NCBI RefSeq assembly: GCF_027595985.1
Contig: NC_073302.1
Location: forward strand, 396,727,403 to 396,791,402
Direction: 5' to 3'
DNA from: Sorex araneus
Taxonomy: Eukaryota; Chordata; Mammalia; Eulipotyphla; Soricidae
Length of the DNA: 64,000 nt
Under the pieces are notes generated by a model. That model had not been told where the DNA came from. It saw only the letters and a list, made by a program, of their open reading frames with translations, and made no database searches. Numbering within the stretch: the first letter of the stretch is position 1; every line of letters starts with the position of its first letter. Position numbers and translations under genes: made by a program. Positions 1 through 10,420 of the stretch are shown here, in pieces.

Positions 1-185
1 GGAAATTGCTCTTCTGTTTAGCTATGTCAAAATGTTCTATCCACTGGAACATGATCATCGTAGATTTAGGTGAATAGTAAAATGAGTTTAAGACTGGAGA
101 CCATAATGATTGTTCCTAGAAGGTGTATATATTACTGGGGGAAGTGGACTTGAACATCTAGCCTTGACTCCATTTCTAATTCCTA
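1..185. other. anonymous sequence
   Basis: No gene or repeat recognised; AT-rich. Confidence 0.5.
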
Positions 186-277
186 GGAGGGCAGCACTGG
201 GTGCCAGGCTTAAACCTGGGTTGGCAGTGTACAAGGCAAGCAACCTACCTATGGCACTATCTCTCCGGCCCCCAAAT
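186..277 (-). mobile_element. SOR-type SINE, 5' head fragment
   Basis: On the minus strand this reads as the tRNA-derived head of the SOR family: the reverse of a B-box-like 'aacctgggttggc', then 'gcaaggcaagc', then 'ctatctctccggccc', which is the inverted element start. The 3' body is missing or too diverged to see. Confidence 0.55.
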
Positions 278-565
278 ATTTAATAACTTTAAAGTCTTTT
301 CAAGTAACTCATTCTTTTCCAGAATGTGCTTGATTCTTAAATTCTCTCAAGCTGCTCTCTGGATTTTGTCAATGTGTATATAGTAGGAGTCTATGTAATG
401 TTATTTGGAAAAACAGGGATGAAGGTTGAGACTGAATTAATTTTGAAGTCATGATTTTTTTGAGGCCTCTGCTATGGAATACTGAAAAAAATCTCAAAAG
501 CCAGTATGCAGTAATCAAATCCAAAATAAATTTTTCTCTTCTACAACATCTTTGCCCGGGCACAT
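278..565. other. anonymous sequence
   Basis: No coding or repeat signal recognised. Short ORFs on either strand have no recognisable motifs. Confidence 0.5.
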
Positions 566-1064
566 CTTTTCAACTCCACCGTTCTAAAATACGCCTCAGA
601 GACCTGGGCCCTACTAAACCAGGATGAGAACGCTATTCAAGTATCACAAAGAGGAATGGAAAGAGCTATCCTAGGAGTGTCACATTTCATTCAAGTGAGA
701 GAAGGAATTCAGACTTCCGACCTCCATCCACAATGAAGAATCAGGAACACTGTCTCATTTGCTAAGGCGTCAAAAATCAGATGGGCCGGACACGCATGCA
801 ATTTAGAGATGACTGCTGAACTAGAGCTATTACCAACTGGATTCCACAGGACATCAAAAGACCGAGTGGTCTCCCACCTACGAGATGGTCAGACTTCTTT
901 GTCAAAATCCTGAATGAACGGTTTGAGGTTCTTTGTGTTCCTGGAGCAAGTTGATACCATTGGGCTACACTAGCACACAACAGGGATGAATGGAGACATT
1001 ACTGGCTCCTGCTCAAGCAAATCAAAGATCAATGGGATGACAAGTGATACAATACAATACAATG
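566..1064 (+). mobile_element. RTE-clade LINE, degenerate 3' end of the reverse-transcriptase ORF
   Basis: Conceptual translation gives the C-terminal region of an RTE-type endonuclease/reverse-transcriptase polyprotein in two frames. The first runs from about 566 with 'YASETWALLNQDENAIQV' near its start. The second runs from about 820 to a TGA at 1045-1047, with '[16 protein letters not shown]' and a terminal 'KQIKDQWDD'. A frameshift separates them, and a premature stop follows the GAS residues, so the copy is dead. The stop is followed almost at once by a short (ATACA)n tail and no real 3' UTR, as is typical of RTE elements. The sequence resembles RTE proteins of invertebrates more than the BovB C-terminus as I recall it. 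A weak 6-bp TSD (TCTTTG, 549-554 and 1065-1070) is possible. Its final 60 bp recur in SINE2 and LRT. Confidence 0.75.
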
Positions 1065-1176
1065 TCTTTGAATATGTTGTCCATTTTGTTAAGAATCCAA
1101 GCAGATCTGCCCTAATTCATTGTTCCTGACAAAAATTCCTTATACCTTTATATCCGTCTATTAGACTTTAATATTT

Positions 1177-1344
1177 TTTTTTTTAGCTTTTTGAGTCACA
1201 CCTGGCTATGTACAGGAGTCACTCCTGGCTCTGAACTCAGGAATTATGCCTGTCGGTGCTCACCATATGGGAAACTGGGAATCAAACCCGGGTCGGCCAC
1301 GTGCAAGGCAAATGCTCTACCCACTGTGCTATCTCTCCAGGCCG
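1177..1344 (-). mobile_element. SOR SINE, full length
   Basis: Complete minus-strand copy: T-run, inverted tail 'gagtcacacctgg', body, inverted B box 'caaacccgggtcgg', inverted head 'ctatctctccaggcc'. It is flanked by a perfect 15-bp TSD, TAGACTTTAATATTT, at 1162-1176 and 1345-1359. Confidence 0.85.
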
Positions 1345-1360
1345 TAGACTTTAATATTTC

Positions 1361-2878
1361 TTATACATAACATATGATCAAGACCACTGACTCATCAGGA
1401 GAGTGTGTGACTATCACAATCTGGTGTATGACCCCACAATAAGTACCCAAACCAAATGTTTGTGCATTTGTGCATGTACAAACAGGCATGTGTGCAGCCT
1501 CAGTCATCACAACATCACCTGATGGAAGAAGCAGAAAGAAGGTAGAAAGCATGTAGATGAGTGAATATGCACTTTACTTCCATGTAGAGTAATGCAAGAA
1601 CTGATTAGTCCCATCCTGGATGATGCACACAGAAATATGGGAAAAACTAATAGGGTTTGAGGGTTTTTAGAAAAAGAAAACTGTAGATCAGATATAGAGT
1701 TTTATAAGCCGCGCTACTGAGAATTATGCTATGTAAGGTGTAGCCTACATAATTGCAGGGGAAACCTTTGATTTCTACTTTACTAGGAAATTCAGAGTCA
1801 GCATGATTCAGGAAAATTAACATGAAATAAAGGACCTTATATAGACAGAACAAATGACACAGAAGAGAACTGATAATTTAGGGAACAAAGGAGAAAAATT
1901 CTGATTAGTGTCCTCAGAGGGATTACAGAGTGTGCTGCTTCTGAAAACACGATCTGACTTCTAAAATAAGGAGCAACCAGAGAACAACAGAAAGTTTGGG
2001 AGATAATGACAATAGATAAAAATTGTTGCTTTAATTTTTCAGTCAGCATAGAACTTGTTAAAAAATTTTTTAGTGGGTTAAGGCAGTGTGTTGGGGTGTA
2101 GAGGGGTGGGAGAGGAGGAGGATAAGCATGACCCCATGGCCCATGGGTAAATCTAAGACCTCAGACAGTTTGTGCTTTACCACTTGATTTATACCTCCAA
2201 ATCTAGAATTTCTGTCAACCAAATAAATCCCCTAAATGTCAAAAATGCTCTAAATATTTATGAAGCAGAGGTCTTTCTCCTGCCTTCCTAAAGAGAGTTC
2301 CAGGTGGAAACAGTTTAGAGATAAGAAAGAAAAAAAATAATGAAGAAAATAAATTTTCCTTCATTTAAAGAAAATCAGACCTTTTTTTAAACAAATGAAC
2401 TCTGTAGATTGACCAACATAACTAAAGTAAAAAAACTAACACTTATATAGACTTTGTAAAAATATAACCCCAGGGATAAAAAATTAACATGTAATTTTTC
2501 TTGAAAGGGATTAAAAAGTAGGTAGTGTTTAAACATCTAATCTTTAATTATTAATACAAGAAGAAAGTACAATTCCAAAGTACTAAAACCAAGTGGAGGA
2601 GAAGTCTAGAATTTGTTAACAATGCAAATTTTCATTAACATTTGAAGGGAAAGGGGGTATGTTAGATATTTAAAGGGTGCTATCATTATACCATACTTAG
2701 AGCTTCACTGCAAAAATTAGGCTAAATGGGCACTAATATGTGTTAAAAGTAAGTTCAAGAATTAGATGAACAAGAAATTAGATGAGACATGGCAGTTATT
2801 TAAAAAAAATAATTATTCCTCAGGTGTTTTAAATTTAGGAGGAAATTTCCTAAACAAAAATGAATGTAACTGTGAAGA
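1361..2878. other. anonymous AT-rich sequence
   Basis: No gene, tRNA or young repeat recognised. Short minus-strand ORFs have no recognisable motifs and no exon-like context. Confidence 0.5.
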
Positions 2879-3061
2879 GTGGCATTTATTTGTGATGGGC
2901 TCAACAGTCTCACACTGCGAGACTCTTCCCATTTATTTGTGATGATCTGGAAGTTGAGTCACTCTGCACAGAAAAGGTTATTGACTTCAGAAGGCATCCT
3001 GTGCCTCTGTGCATGCACATGGCGCAAGCAAAACAGAGAGGCAGAAAAGAAACATAGATTG

Positions 3062-3233
3062 TGGGGCCAGAGACATCATACAGAGGTTAAGGCACTTGTC
3101 TTGCACATGGCTGACCCCACTTTGATCCCTGATGGCACATAAGGTCCACAAGCACAGCCTGAGATCCCTGAGCACAGAGCCAAGTGTAAGTCCTGACCAG
3201 GGTTGGGTGTGCCACCCACCAAAAAAAAAAAAG
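3062..3233 (+). mobile_element. SOR-type SINE, diverged
   Basis: The order 'ggggccagagacatc', 'gcacttgtcttgcac', 'ccctgagcacagagccaagtg' and a closing A-run matches the SOR layout with many substitutions. An older copy. Confidence 0.65.
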
Positions 3234-5692
3234 TTAGCTGTATGAATAGTAAATATATTGGTCATAGTTGAGTCTTCATTAGAGAATAGCTAAAGATTAG
3301 AAAAGGAAATACTGACATGATCTTGATATTAAAATTAAAGTTACATACATAGAATGTTAGCTCTTCATTCTTTAAATATTTTTATATCAAAGCAAATCAA
3401 GAACAAAATAAAGATAATATGAATGTTATTAAATATTCCTTTTTATTATTTTCTAGCTTATCCCACTCTTATTTTTTTAGGTCATAAAATGGTTATACTT
3501 ATCAGTACTCTAATTATAAAAAGGAAGCATAAAATTAATATAGTTCTTTTTCCTCTATTAAATTCAAATTCTCTACCTTAGTAACCATATGATGCCATTT
3601 GATAGGTCACTATAAAGGGTTGTATAAGTGACAAAATAAACTTTATGACAGACAATTAAAGAACACATACTGGATATAATAGATGCAGGTTTTAGAGGCT
3701 CCATTTTGTGTAAAAGAAGGACATTCTAAAAGGATTTATTACATGAGGGTTCTCAACCGAGGACAATGAAAACTCTTGACAGACCTTAACAGAGACGATT
3801 ATGAAGGTTAAAATATCCATTTAAATAAACTAGAGTGATTTGATTCTTTACCACAGGGAAAAATCAAAGAATCTTTCTTGGCTCTCGGTGTCGTTCACTT
3901 TCAGATGTTAAAACTACATGAAAATATTGAAACAAAACCTGCATATCTCTGCAATGTTATAATTGCTAGAAATAATAACTCATGAGAGTAGCAACAGGAC
4001 TGTTACTGAACAGATGATCTAAATACTTATGATTTCTAAATATACATATTTGAAATGATTGCTACAGAGAAGAACTGTTGCTCCTTTTGAAAATGCTGTG
4101 AATTGTTCAAGAAAGGTCAGTTCATCACCAGTTGCTTTTGTCTTAAGTCTTCACTAGCACAGTATCCTGCAAAGTCATAATCCATAATTAAAAGCTCATG
4201 TTTGTGTGCTAACATGGCTTCTTTAATAAAATGCCAGTGTAATATTATTAGGATGAGCAAGTTAGTATTTCCAAATGAAGATTTCTTGCTTTTGCTTTTA
4301 ACTTTTTGCTTTTAACTTAAAAACTAAATGTGTTCTTTTGATCATTGCAAGGTTAACTAATAGGTCTGTTATTTAGGTCCTTTTGTTTTATGTAAAACCA
4401 CTCCGATGCAGAAAAGAGAATTAAAGAAACTAGAAGTGACTCCTGATCTCAAGGACAGAGGTGCATTCAGGATTCATGACAATCAGGACTAGGGATCTGA
4501 ATGCAGGCTGACCTACTTGTCTGATTTCTGTGATTTAGCTTCTTCTGTGGTTTAACGTCTTTTTTTCCCCCTTTGGTACAAAGGCACTTTTGGTACCCTT
4601 GTTAGCATGACAGACTAAGACTGTCCAGAGTTCTTAAGTTTTCATCTGCTTCTTTCAAAAGAGCAGCACCATTAAAACAAAAATCTGTACTATTTTAGTC
4701 CCATCTCTGAACTCATTTTGGAAGCAATATGCCCGGTACTTAAGTATAAGTATGCCCAATACACAGGTGTATAGCCCAAGGCAATCTACTGGGAGAAGGA
4801 AGGGCAGGGCTTAGTCACATTGTATTCAAGCAGCTTTCTTCCTACAAATGAATGGAAGGAATAAGGAAGAATTACAAATTTAGATGATGCATGTGTCTAC
4901 TTCCATCAGTATGTTGTTAGGAGATATCTAATTTTGCTCTGGATATTAACTTACATGAAGATTTTACCAAATTACTAAGATTCTCTGGGGCTCCGGTTTT
5001 ATACCAGCAGGCATCAAGAAAGCCTTACTGTATCTCTAAAATCCACCAATCCTTAAATCTCATGAAATCCCTTACCCTTTTTACAGTTCAATCAAGAGGA
5101 GTTGTTGGAGGACTAACCACTAGAATTCAAAACATGTTTATTGTGATTTTTTGAAAGCATAGTTTATAAAAATAAATGTAAAAATTCAGGGAGCCAGCCA
5201 CACATGATCACCATCTTGTAGTGCTCTGAATTTTTAGGAAAACTGTCAGAACTGAAATGATTCTAACCTTGCCCTTTGTTTCTCCACAAAAACAATAAAG
5301 AGGATTCCATTAGCTCCCCAAAAGCAATAAAGAGCATTCCATTAGCATTTTACCCACACCTTTCAGTGTTTGTACAAAAGGCCATAGTTCTCAAAATTTT
5401 GAAATGAGAGACAAATATTTATTCTAGCAAATGCAAAAATTATGTCTAACATTTTCAGCATTTGGTAAAAATTTGTTTATCCGACAGAATACAAACACTG
5501 AAATATTTAAATTAGCTGTGGTTATTTATATGGTAAAATAAGTTTTCAAGATAGTGCAATATACTTCCTCATATCTCAAAACTTGAGATTTTAGGGTGTA
5601 TCATGGAATTGTATGTTTATAGAATTATAACTTTGAGATAAGTAATTTGATGATAATACTAAATTGGAAAGTTATTGTTGAGTTATTTCTTT
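3234..5692. other. anonymous AT-rich sequence
   Basis: No coding region, RNA gene or recognisable repeat. The longest open frames are short and lack composition bias. Confidence 0.5.
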
Positions 5693-5703
5693 TTCTCTAT
5701 ATA

Positions 5704-5976
5704 GCACTGTAGCATTGTCACTGTCATCCTATTGTTCATTGATTTGCTCGAGCGAGCCCAGTAACACCTGGGACTGGAGTAATTGCACATCCGGTAAGGT
5801 AAACACCTTACCTTGCCTTGCATCGGTCGACCCTGGTTTGATTCCTCTGTCCCTCTCAGAGAGCACGTCAAGCTACCACGAGTATCCCGCCTGCACAGCA
5901 GAGCCTGGCAAGTTACCCGTGGCGTATTCGATATGCTGAAAACAGTAACAAAAATCACAATGGAGACATTACTGGT
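5704..5976 (-). mobile_element. SINE2 (tRNA head + RTE tail) with internal inversion
   Basis: Bases 5704-5770 are the inverted RTE-like tail (complement of CTCGAGCAAATCaatgaac...). Bases 5771-5976 carry the head ('gggactggagtaattgcac' through 'ggtttgattcc') and middle body in plus orientation, up to 'ggagacattactggt'. A short stretch around 'ttactgg' is present on both sides of the junction. One 11-bp TSD, TTCTCTaTATA / TTCTCTgTATA (5693-5703, 5977-5987), encloses the whole, so both halves arrived together. Read on the minus strand, the 3' tail is in sense and the 5' part is inverted. Confidence 0.75.
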
Positions 5977-5987
5977 TTCTCTGTATA

Positions 5988-6305
5988 TAAATATAAATTG
6001 AGATAAACCCACTCCTTTTCATCATACATTATGTAGTATGGCTTTCAATACTGGTCTATTAGAAAAAGACATTTTCTCATCAAGGACTGACTCTGGAACC
6101 TAGTATTCACTTTACAGTTGACACATTTCATCCTTTCGCTTCTTAGTGAAGACTAGTAGAACTAAGTTTTATCAACATGTATGTGTCAAGGTATAAATTC
6201 TATGCACAGCTATTAAATTCCTTCTGAATATTTACTTATTACTCTTAATGTCAATCATGTTTGCTTCTATTCTGTTTTATTTGTTTATTTTCTCATTTGT
6301 TTGTT
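5988..6305. other. anonymous sequence
   Basis: AT-rich; nothing recognised. Confidence 0.5.
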
Positions 6306-6466
6306 GTTTGGGGGCCACATTTGGTGGCTCTCAGGTCTTATTTCTAGCTCTGCACTTAGGGTTTAGTCCTGGAAAACTGGGGAGCATATAGGATGCCAGG
6401 ATCAAAGTTGGGTAAGCCAAGTGCAAAGTAAATGTCCTATCTGCTGTACAATCACTCTGTTCCTCT
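6306..6466 (-). mobile_element. SOR-type SINE, diverged
   Basis: Inverted SOR layout: 'gggggccacatttggtggc', 'ctctgcacttaggg', 'gccaagtgcaaagtaaatg', 'gctgtacaatcac'. Old copy. Confidence 0.6.
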
Positions 6467-6469
6467 GCT

Positions 6470-7184
6470 CTAAACCGTTTACTTGATTTACTTTCGTTTT
6501 CTCTTCAAAATTTAATGAACACCAATTATTTAAACTGCCTTCCATTTCTGCTATTTATTCTTCACAATTCTCACTGTAGGATGGATTATTTTTCACAATA
6601 TCTGTCTCTTCTTTTACATGACTAGTCTATTTGTTTCCACAAGAATTCCAGGCAGCTTCAAGTTCATGACTGTTCATATTCTAACCTTATGGTGTTTGGT
6701 CAACGTACTTAATTGAAGGTTCCTTTACCGCTGTGTAGTGGCAATAACAAGAAATCCACCTTCCTAGAGGTCATGTGCCCTTCATCTCCACTAGGCATGA
6801 TTGCCCTGTAGTGCCCCGAGCCACAAGAGACCCCATTAGAGATACACAGATTAGCGGGCTATATCCAGTTCCTTGAACCACGTTCAGTATCTGATGGCAA
6901 CAGACAAGGGAGTAGCTGGATAGAAAATATGCTTTCAAATCTCTAATGAGAGTTTCAAACCCATGATCATGATCCCTTGACGGAAATGGATATGACGCTG
7001 TGCTGCCTCCCTGTCCTCAGGCAGAATTCTTTGCTGTCTTCTGCAGGTTTCCTTCCCACAATAAAATTTGTGGAAATGAGTTCTGGTGTCACGTAAAATT
7101 TCTGTTTCTCAAAGCTACTAGGTATCCGCAACAAAATCATTTGGAATTCATCTTAATTATCTGCTTTTTAATTTTGTTGTTGTT
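6470..7184. other. anonymous sequence
   Basis: No gene or repeat recognised. Confidence 0.45.
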
Positions 7185-7326
7185 TTAGGGCCACACCATT
7201 GATGCTCAGGGCTTATTCCTGATTCTGTGCCCAGGGATTACTCAGGAGACCATATGGTACCAGAATTCAAACCAGTCACTCACATGCAAGGCAAGCATCT
7301 TAATCCCTGTACTTTTTCTCTGACCC
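7185..7326 (-). mobile_element. SOR-type SINE, diverged
   Basis: Inverted SOR order: 'agggccacaccattgatgc', 'cagggattactcaggagacc', 'catgcaaggcaagc', ending in a decayed inverted head. Confidence 0.65.
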
Positions 7327-7329
7327 CTA

Positions 7330-7979
7330 ATTTTCCATTTTTGTTAAAAACCTGAAAAATCATTGGTGTACCTACTTTTTTTTTACTAGCACAAAAGGAC
7401 TATTCTTTTACTATGTGAAGTTTCTTTCCTATATTTTTCACCATAAACTTTATAATTTCAATATCCATTTTTTATGAAACGGCTTAGAAAAAGACAGGAA
7501 CAATGTCGATATATATTTTGAATGTTTTATTTTAATAATTACTTAATTACATGAATTTCACTTAAGTATAGTCACTAACCTGAGATTTATGAAGAGTATC
7601 TAATAAATTGTATCTTTCTGAAACAACATATAATCTAATAATTGCTGACCAGTTTAACTAAAGCATATATCTCCTGCAATAATAATACTTATATGCTTGA
7701 ATCTGAAGAATAATGAGGAATGGTAATTTTCATTTGCAAATTTTTTTCAAAGAGATGTTGCAAGAGGAACTGCAGTTGAATCTGAGAATTTTCTAATAGT
7801 TTTGGCAGAGCTTTTTCATTGACCAACTGGTAAAAACATAAATAACATTATAAACTGTTTGTGCTGTGATATTGGTAATTACACACTTTATCACTAATGT
7901 AAAGTTTTTATATGCATACATATATATACATATATATGTCCATATGTATTTTATATCATTTAGAATAGTTGTGTTCATT
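7330..7979. other. anonymous AT-rich sequence
   Basis: No gene recognised. A short (TA/CA) low-complexity tract lies around 7905-7940. Confidence 0.45.
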
Positions 7980-7985
7980 GTTCTC

Positions 7986-8850
7986 TGTAGGATAACATTG
8001 GTTTGCCCTTCCTCCCTCACCACTAGGAGCTTGTGTTTGTTGGTTGCCCCACAACCTGTCAGTTACCTTTGACTCCTGATCAGACTCTGGCTCATAAATA
8101 TTGTCTTTCTCTTCTTCTTAATGTCCTTTGCACGGTTATTTCAGAGCAATTGCTTTTTGTATGGATACAGGAAGACAGTTAAAAAGACAAGCCTGTGGCT
8201 GGGGAGTTGATTGACTCGAGATAATATTGCCTCCTGGACATCTGCTCTCTCGACTTAAGCTTCAGTTGCCCTTACTTCCTAGATCCCCAAAAGCTGGGTC
8301 TCAACGAGGGACTGGATGGACCCAGGGCAAGCGGTGAGCTATGGGCTACCCTGGCATCGAAATGGGCCTGGCCAAAGTGCCCTAATGTTTAACTATAAGT
8401 TAAGAGCTTGGTCATGGACAAATTCTGTCATGATCCAAAAAGTAATAACTAGATTTGGACCCTTCTGGGGTTAGGAATGATTGATCCGACCTGAGCACTG
8501 TAGTCTGTGGTGAGATGTCCCCAGGAGAGTCACTCTATGAGCCTTAAAGTGTCCATTTGCAGGTCTAAGGAGAGGAGAAACACACCTTAAGGGCTGTTTT
8601 GCCCTTGTGGGCTTCAGGTGGTTGGAAAGTCTGGAAAAATATTTTTAATCATGGTTCCTGTGGGGAGGCATGGTTGGGGAGGCTTGGCGAGAGGATAAAA
8701 AAGAATGGCTTCAGGGAGAAAAGGATTGGTTGATTGAAGGTTGCTGCTGATGGATAGATTGATTGAAGGAGAGAAGGGGAGAAGGACAGCAGAGAGAGAG
8801 ATAGAGGGGACAGACACAGCAGGAAGAAAGAATCATGCGGTTAGAAAGAG

Positions 8851-8918
<68 letters not shown>

Positions 8919-9181
8919 GGAGAGAGCTGGGAGAGATGAAGATCAAATAAACGGCAACTAAACAACAACCAGCTTGGCCCTCGTTCTTCCTTCATCTGTC
9001 CAGGCAACAGCCATCTGGGGTGGAGAAGCAGCTAGAGAGCACCAAACGCAGGTGTCAGGAGAGATCCGCCAGAAGAGCCCGAGAACATCCTTTCACGTAT
9101 AACCCCCCACACACGTGAGGGGCTTACACAGCCTGAGAGAGGGATTTACACAGCTCTGTGTACAAGCGTGAGATTTACACA
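7986..9181 (+). mobile_element. solo LTR 1 of an endogenous retrovirus
   Basis: Starts TGTAGGATAACAT and ends ...TTTACACA, so it has TG...CA termini, flanked by a 6-bp duplication GTTCTC (7980-7985, 9182-9187). It shares long blocks with LTR 2 and LTR 3, notably 'ctaccctggcatcgaaatgg', 'tgagcactgtagtctg', and an AATAAA near 8945 followed by 'aaccagcttggcc'. No internal gag/pol/env remnant flanks it, so it is a solo LTR. TSD size and LTR form suggest ERV class II, as inference only. It is inflated by an internal GA microsatellite. Confidence 0.8.
8855..8915. repeat. (GA)n microsatellite inside LTR 1
   Basis: Long uninterrupted AG/GA run within the LTR. The Ser/Leu-rich and Arg/Glu-rich open frames here are translations of the run. 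Confidence 0.95.
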
Positions 9182-9187
9182 GTTCTC

Positions 9188-10267
9188 ATTTTTCAGTTCA
9201 TTATTATATTTGAACTTACTGTTTGTAATTAACATCATTTCTCCAAATATATTTTAAACACATAATTCTTTATTTTTCATGATACTCCTAGAAAAAAGAC
9301 TCAGATAGGGTCAAAAGGAGTGAAAAACAAGTAGTTGGTTGTGTCAGTTATCTTATAGTAGTTACCAATATATCCTTTATTTGTTTTATAATATAAATAT
9401 AATATATTGTTCCTTTTTTATGAGTATGGTTCACTAAGCAGTTTTTTGAGGATAATGCTTACTTTTTATATTTAGCTGCTACATGGAATTTGACTTATTT
9501 TTTCCTGGCTGTAAACTATTTGAATATTAAAGAGTCTATATATTCCACAATGTCAAATGTGTGAATAAATTTTCATAAATTTAAAATTGTTGGACAATTA
9601 ACACAGTATGGAGCGAAATGTTCTAACAATAGTTATTGTTCGCTTATTAGTTCAAGTAAATCACAATTTTAAACGTTTATTTAGAAAGTTTTGATTCATT
9701 TTCAAAAATGTGGATGGATTTCCTCAAGAAGAAAAGTCATTAATTTAGACTTTTTTTCTGCTTAGGAGTATTATTTAAATTTTCTTGTGTTTAAAATGTA
9801 AACAAATTAGGTTGAAACATTGTAATATAGCAAGAGTTTGACTTGTAGAAAAACAAAATCTTCAATACACACACATATATACATACATTTACACACACAC
9901 ACAAGTTATATATATATATATATATCCACAGACAGATACCCTGTAGACAGGGATGAATATATGATAAGACTTCAAAACTCTGTTGATGTTTGAATGTATT
10001 TTTAAAAATTCAACAAAAGAAAACACTATCCAATATGTTTCTTTCATATGGCTTACTTTTATTTCCTATGACATGATTTTGGCTTATTTATTGTATATAT
10101 TTTAGGGTAACTTCATCTTTTCAAAATTTATCTTAGCACACTGCATCCACTGCAGAGGAAAAATATTATCATTAGGCTCTCCTACCCCTCCGATCTCCAC
10201 TTTCCTCCCCTTCTTAGTTCTGTGTTCCGAATCCAAGGATTTTGTCTGGCCCCTCTAAAAATTATCT
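9188..10267. other. anonymous AT-rich sequence
   Basis: No gene recognised. Mixed CA and TA microsatellite tracts lie at about 9868-9925. Confidence 0.5.
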
Positions 10268-10281
10268 TAAAATATTTGTTT

Positions 10282-10420
10282 GAGGGCCACACCCAGTGAT
10301 GTGTAAGACTTCCTCTCATCTCTGCACTCAGAACTTCTAGTAGTGCTTAGGGGAATAGATGGGTGTCAGCCATCAAACATTATGTAAGGAACCTCAACTG
10401 CTGTACTGTCTGACTCCTAA
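10282..10420 (-). mobile_element. SOR-type SINE, diverged
   Basis: Inverted SOR order beginning 'gagggccacacccagtgatg' and ending 'gctgtactgtctgactcc'. Probable imperfect TSD around 'aaatattTGTTT' on both sides. Confidence 0.65.

Noticed and set aside
8711..9007. Ser/Leu-repeat and Arg/Glu-repeat ORFs
   Set aside because: Direct translation of a (GA)n microsatellite in an LTR.
7986..9181. Full provirus or retroviral genes near the three LTRs
   Set aside because: No primer-binding site, gag, pol or env-like frames adjoin any of the LTRs, and each has its own flanking duplication, so they are solo LTRs.
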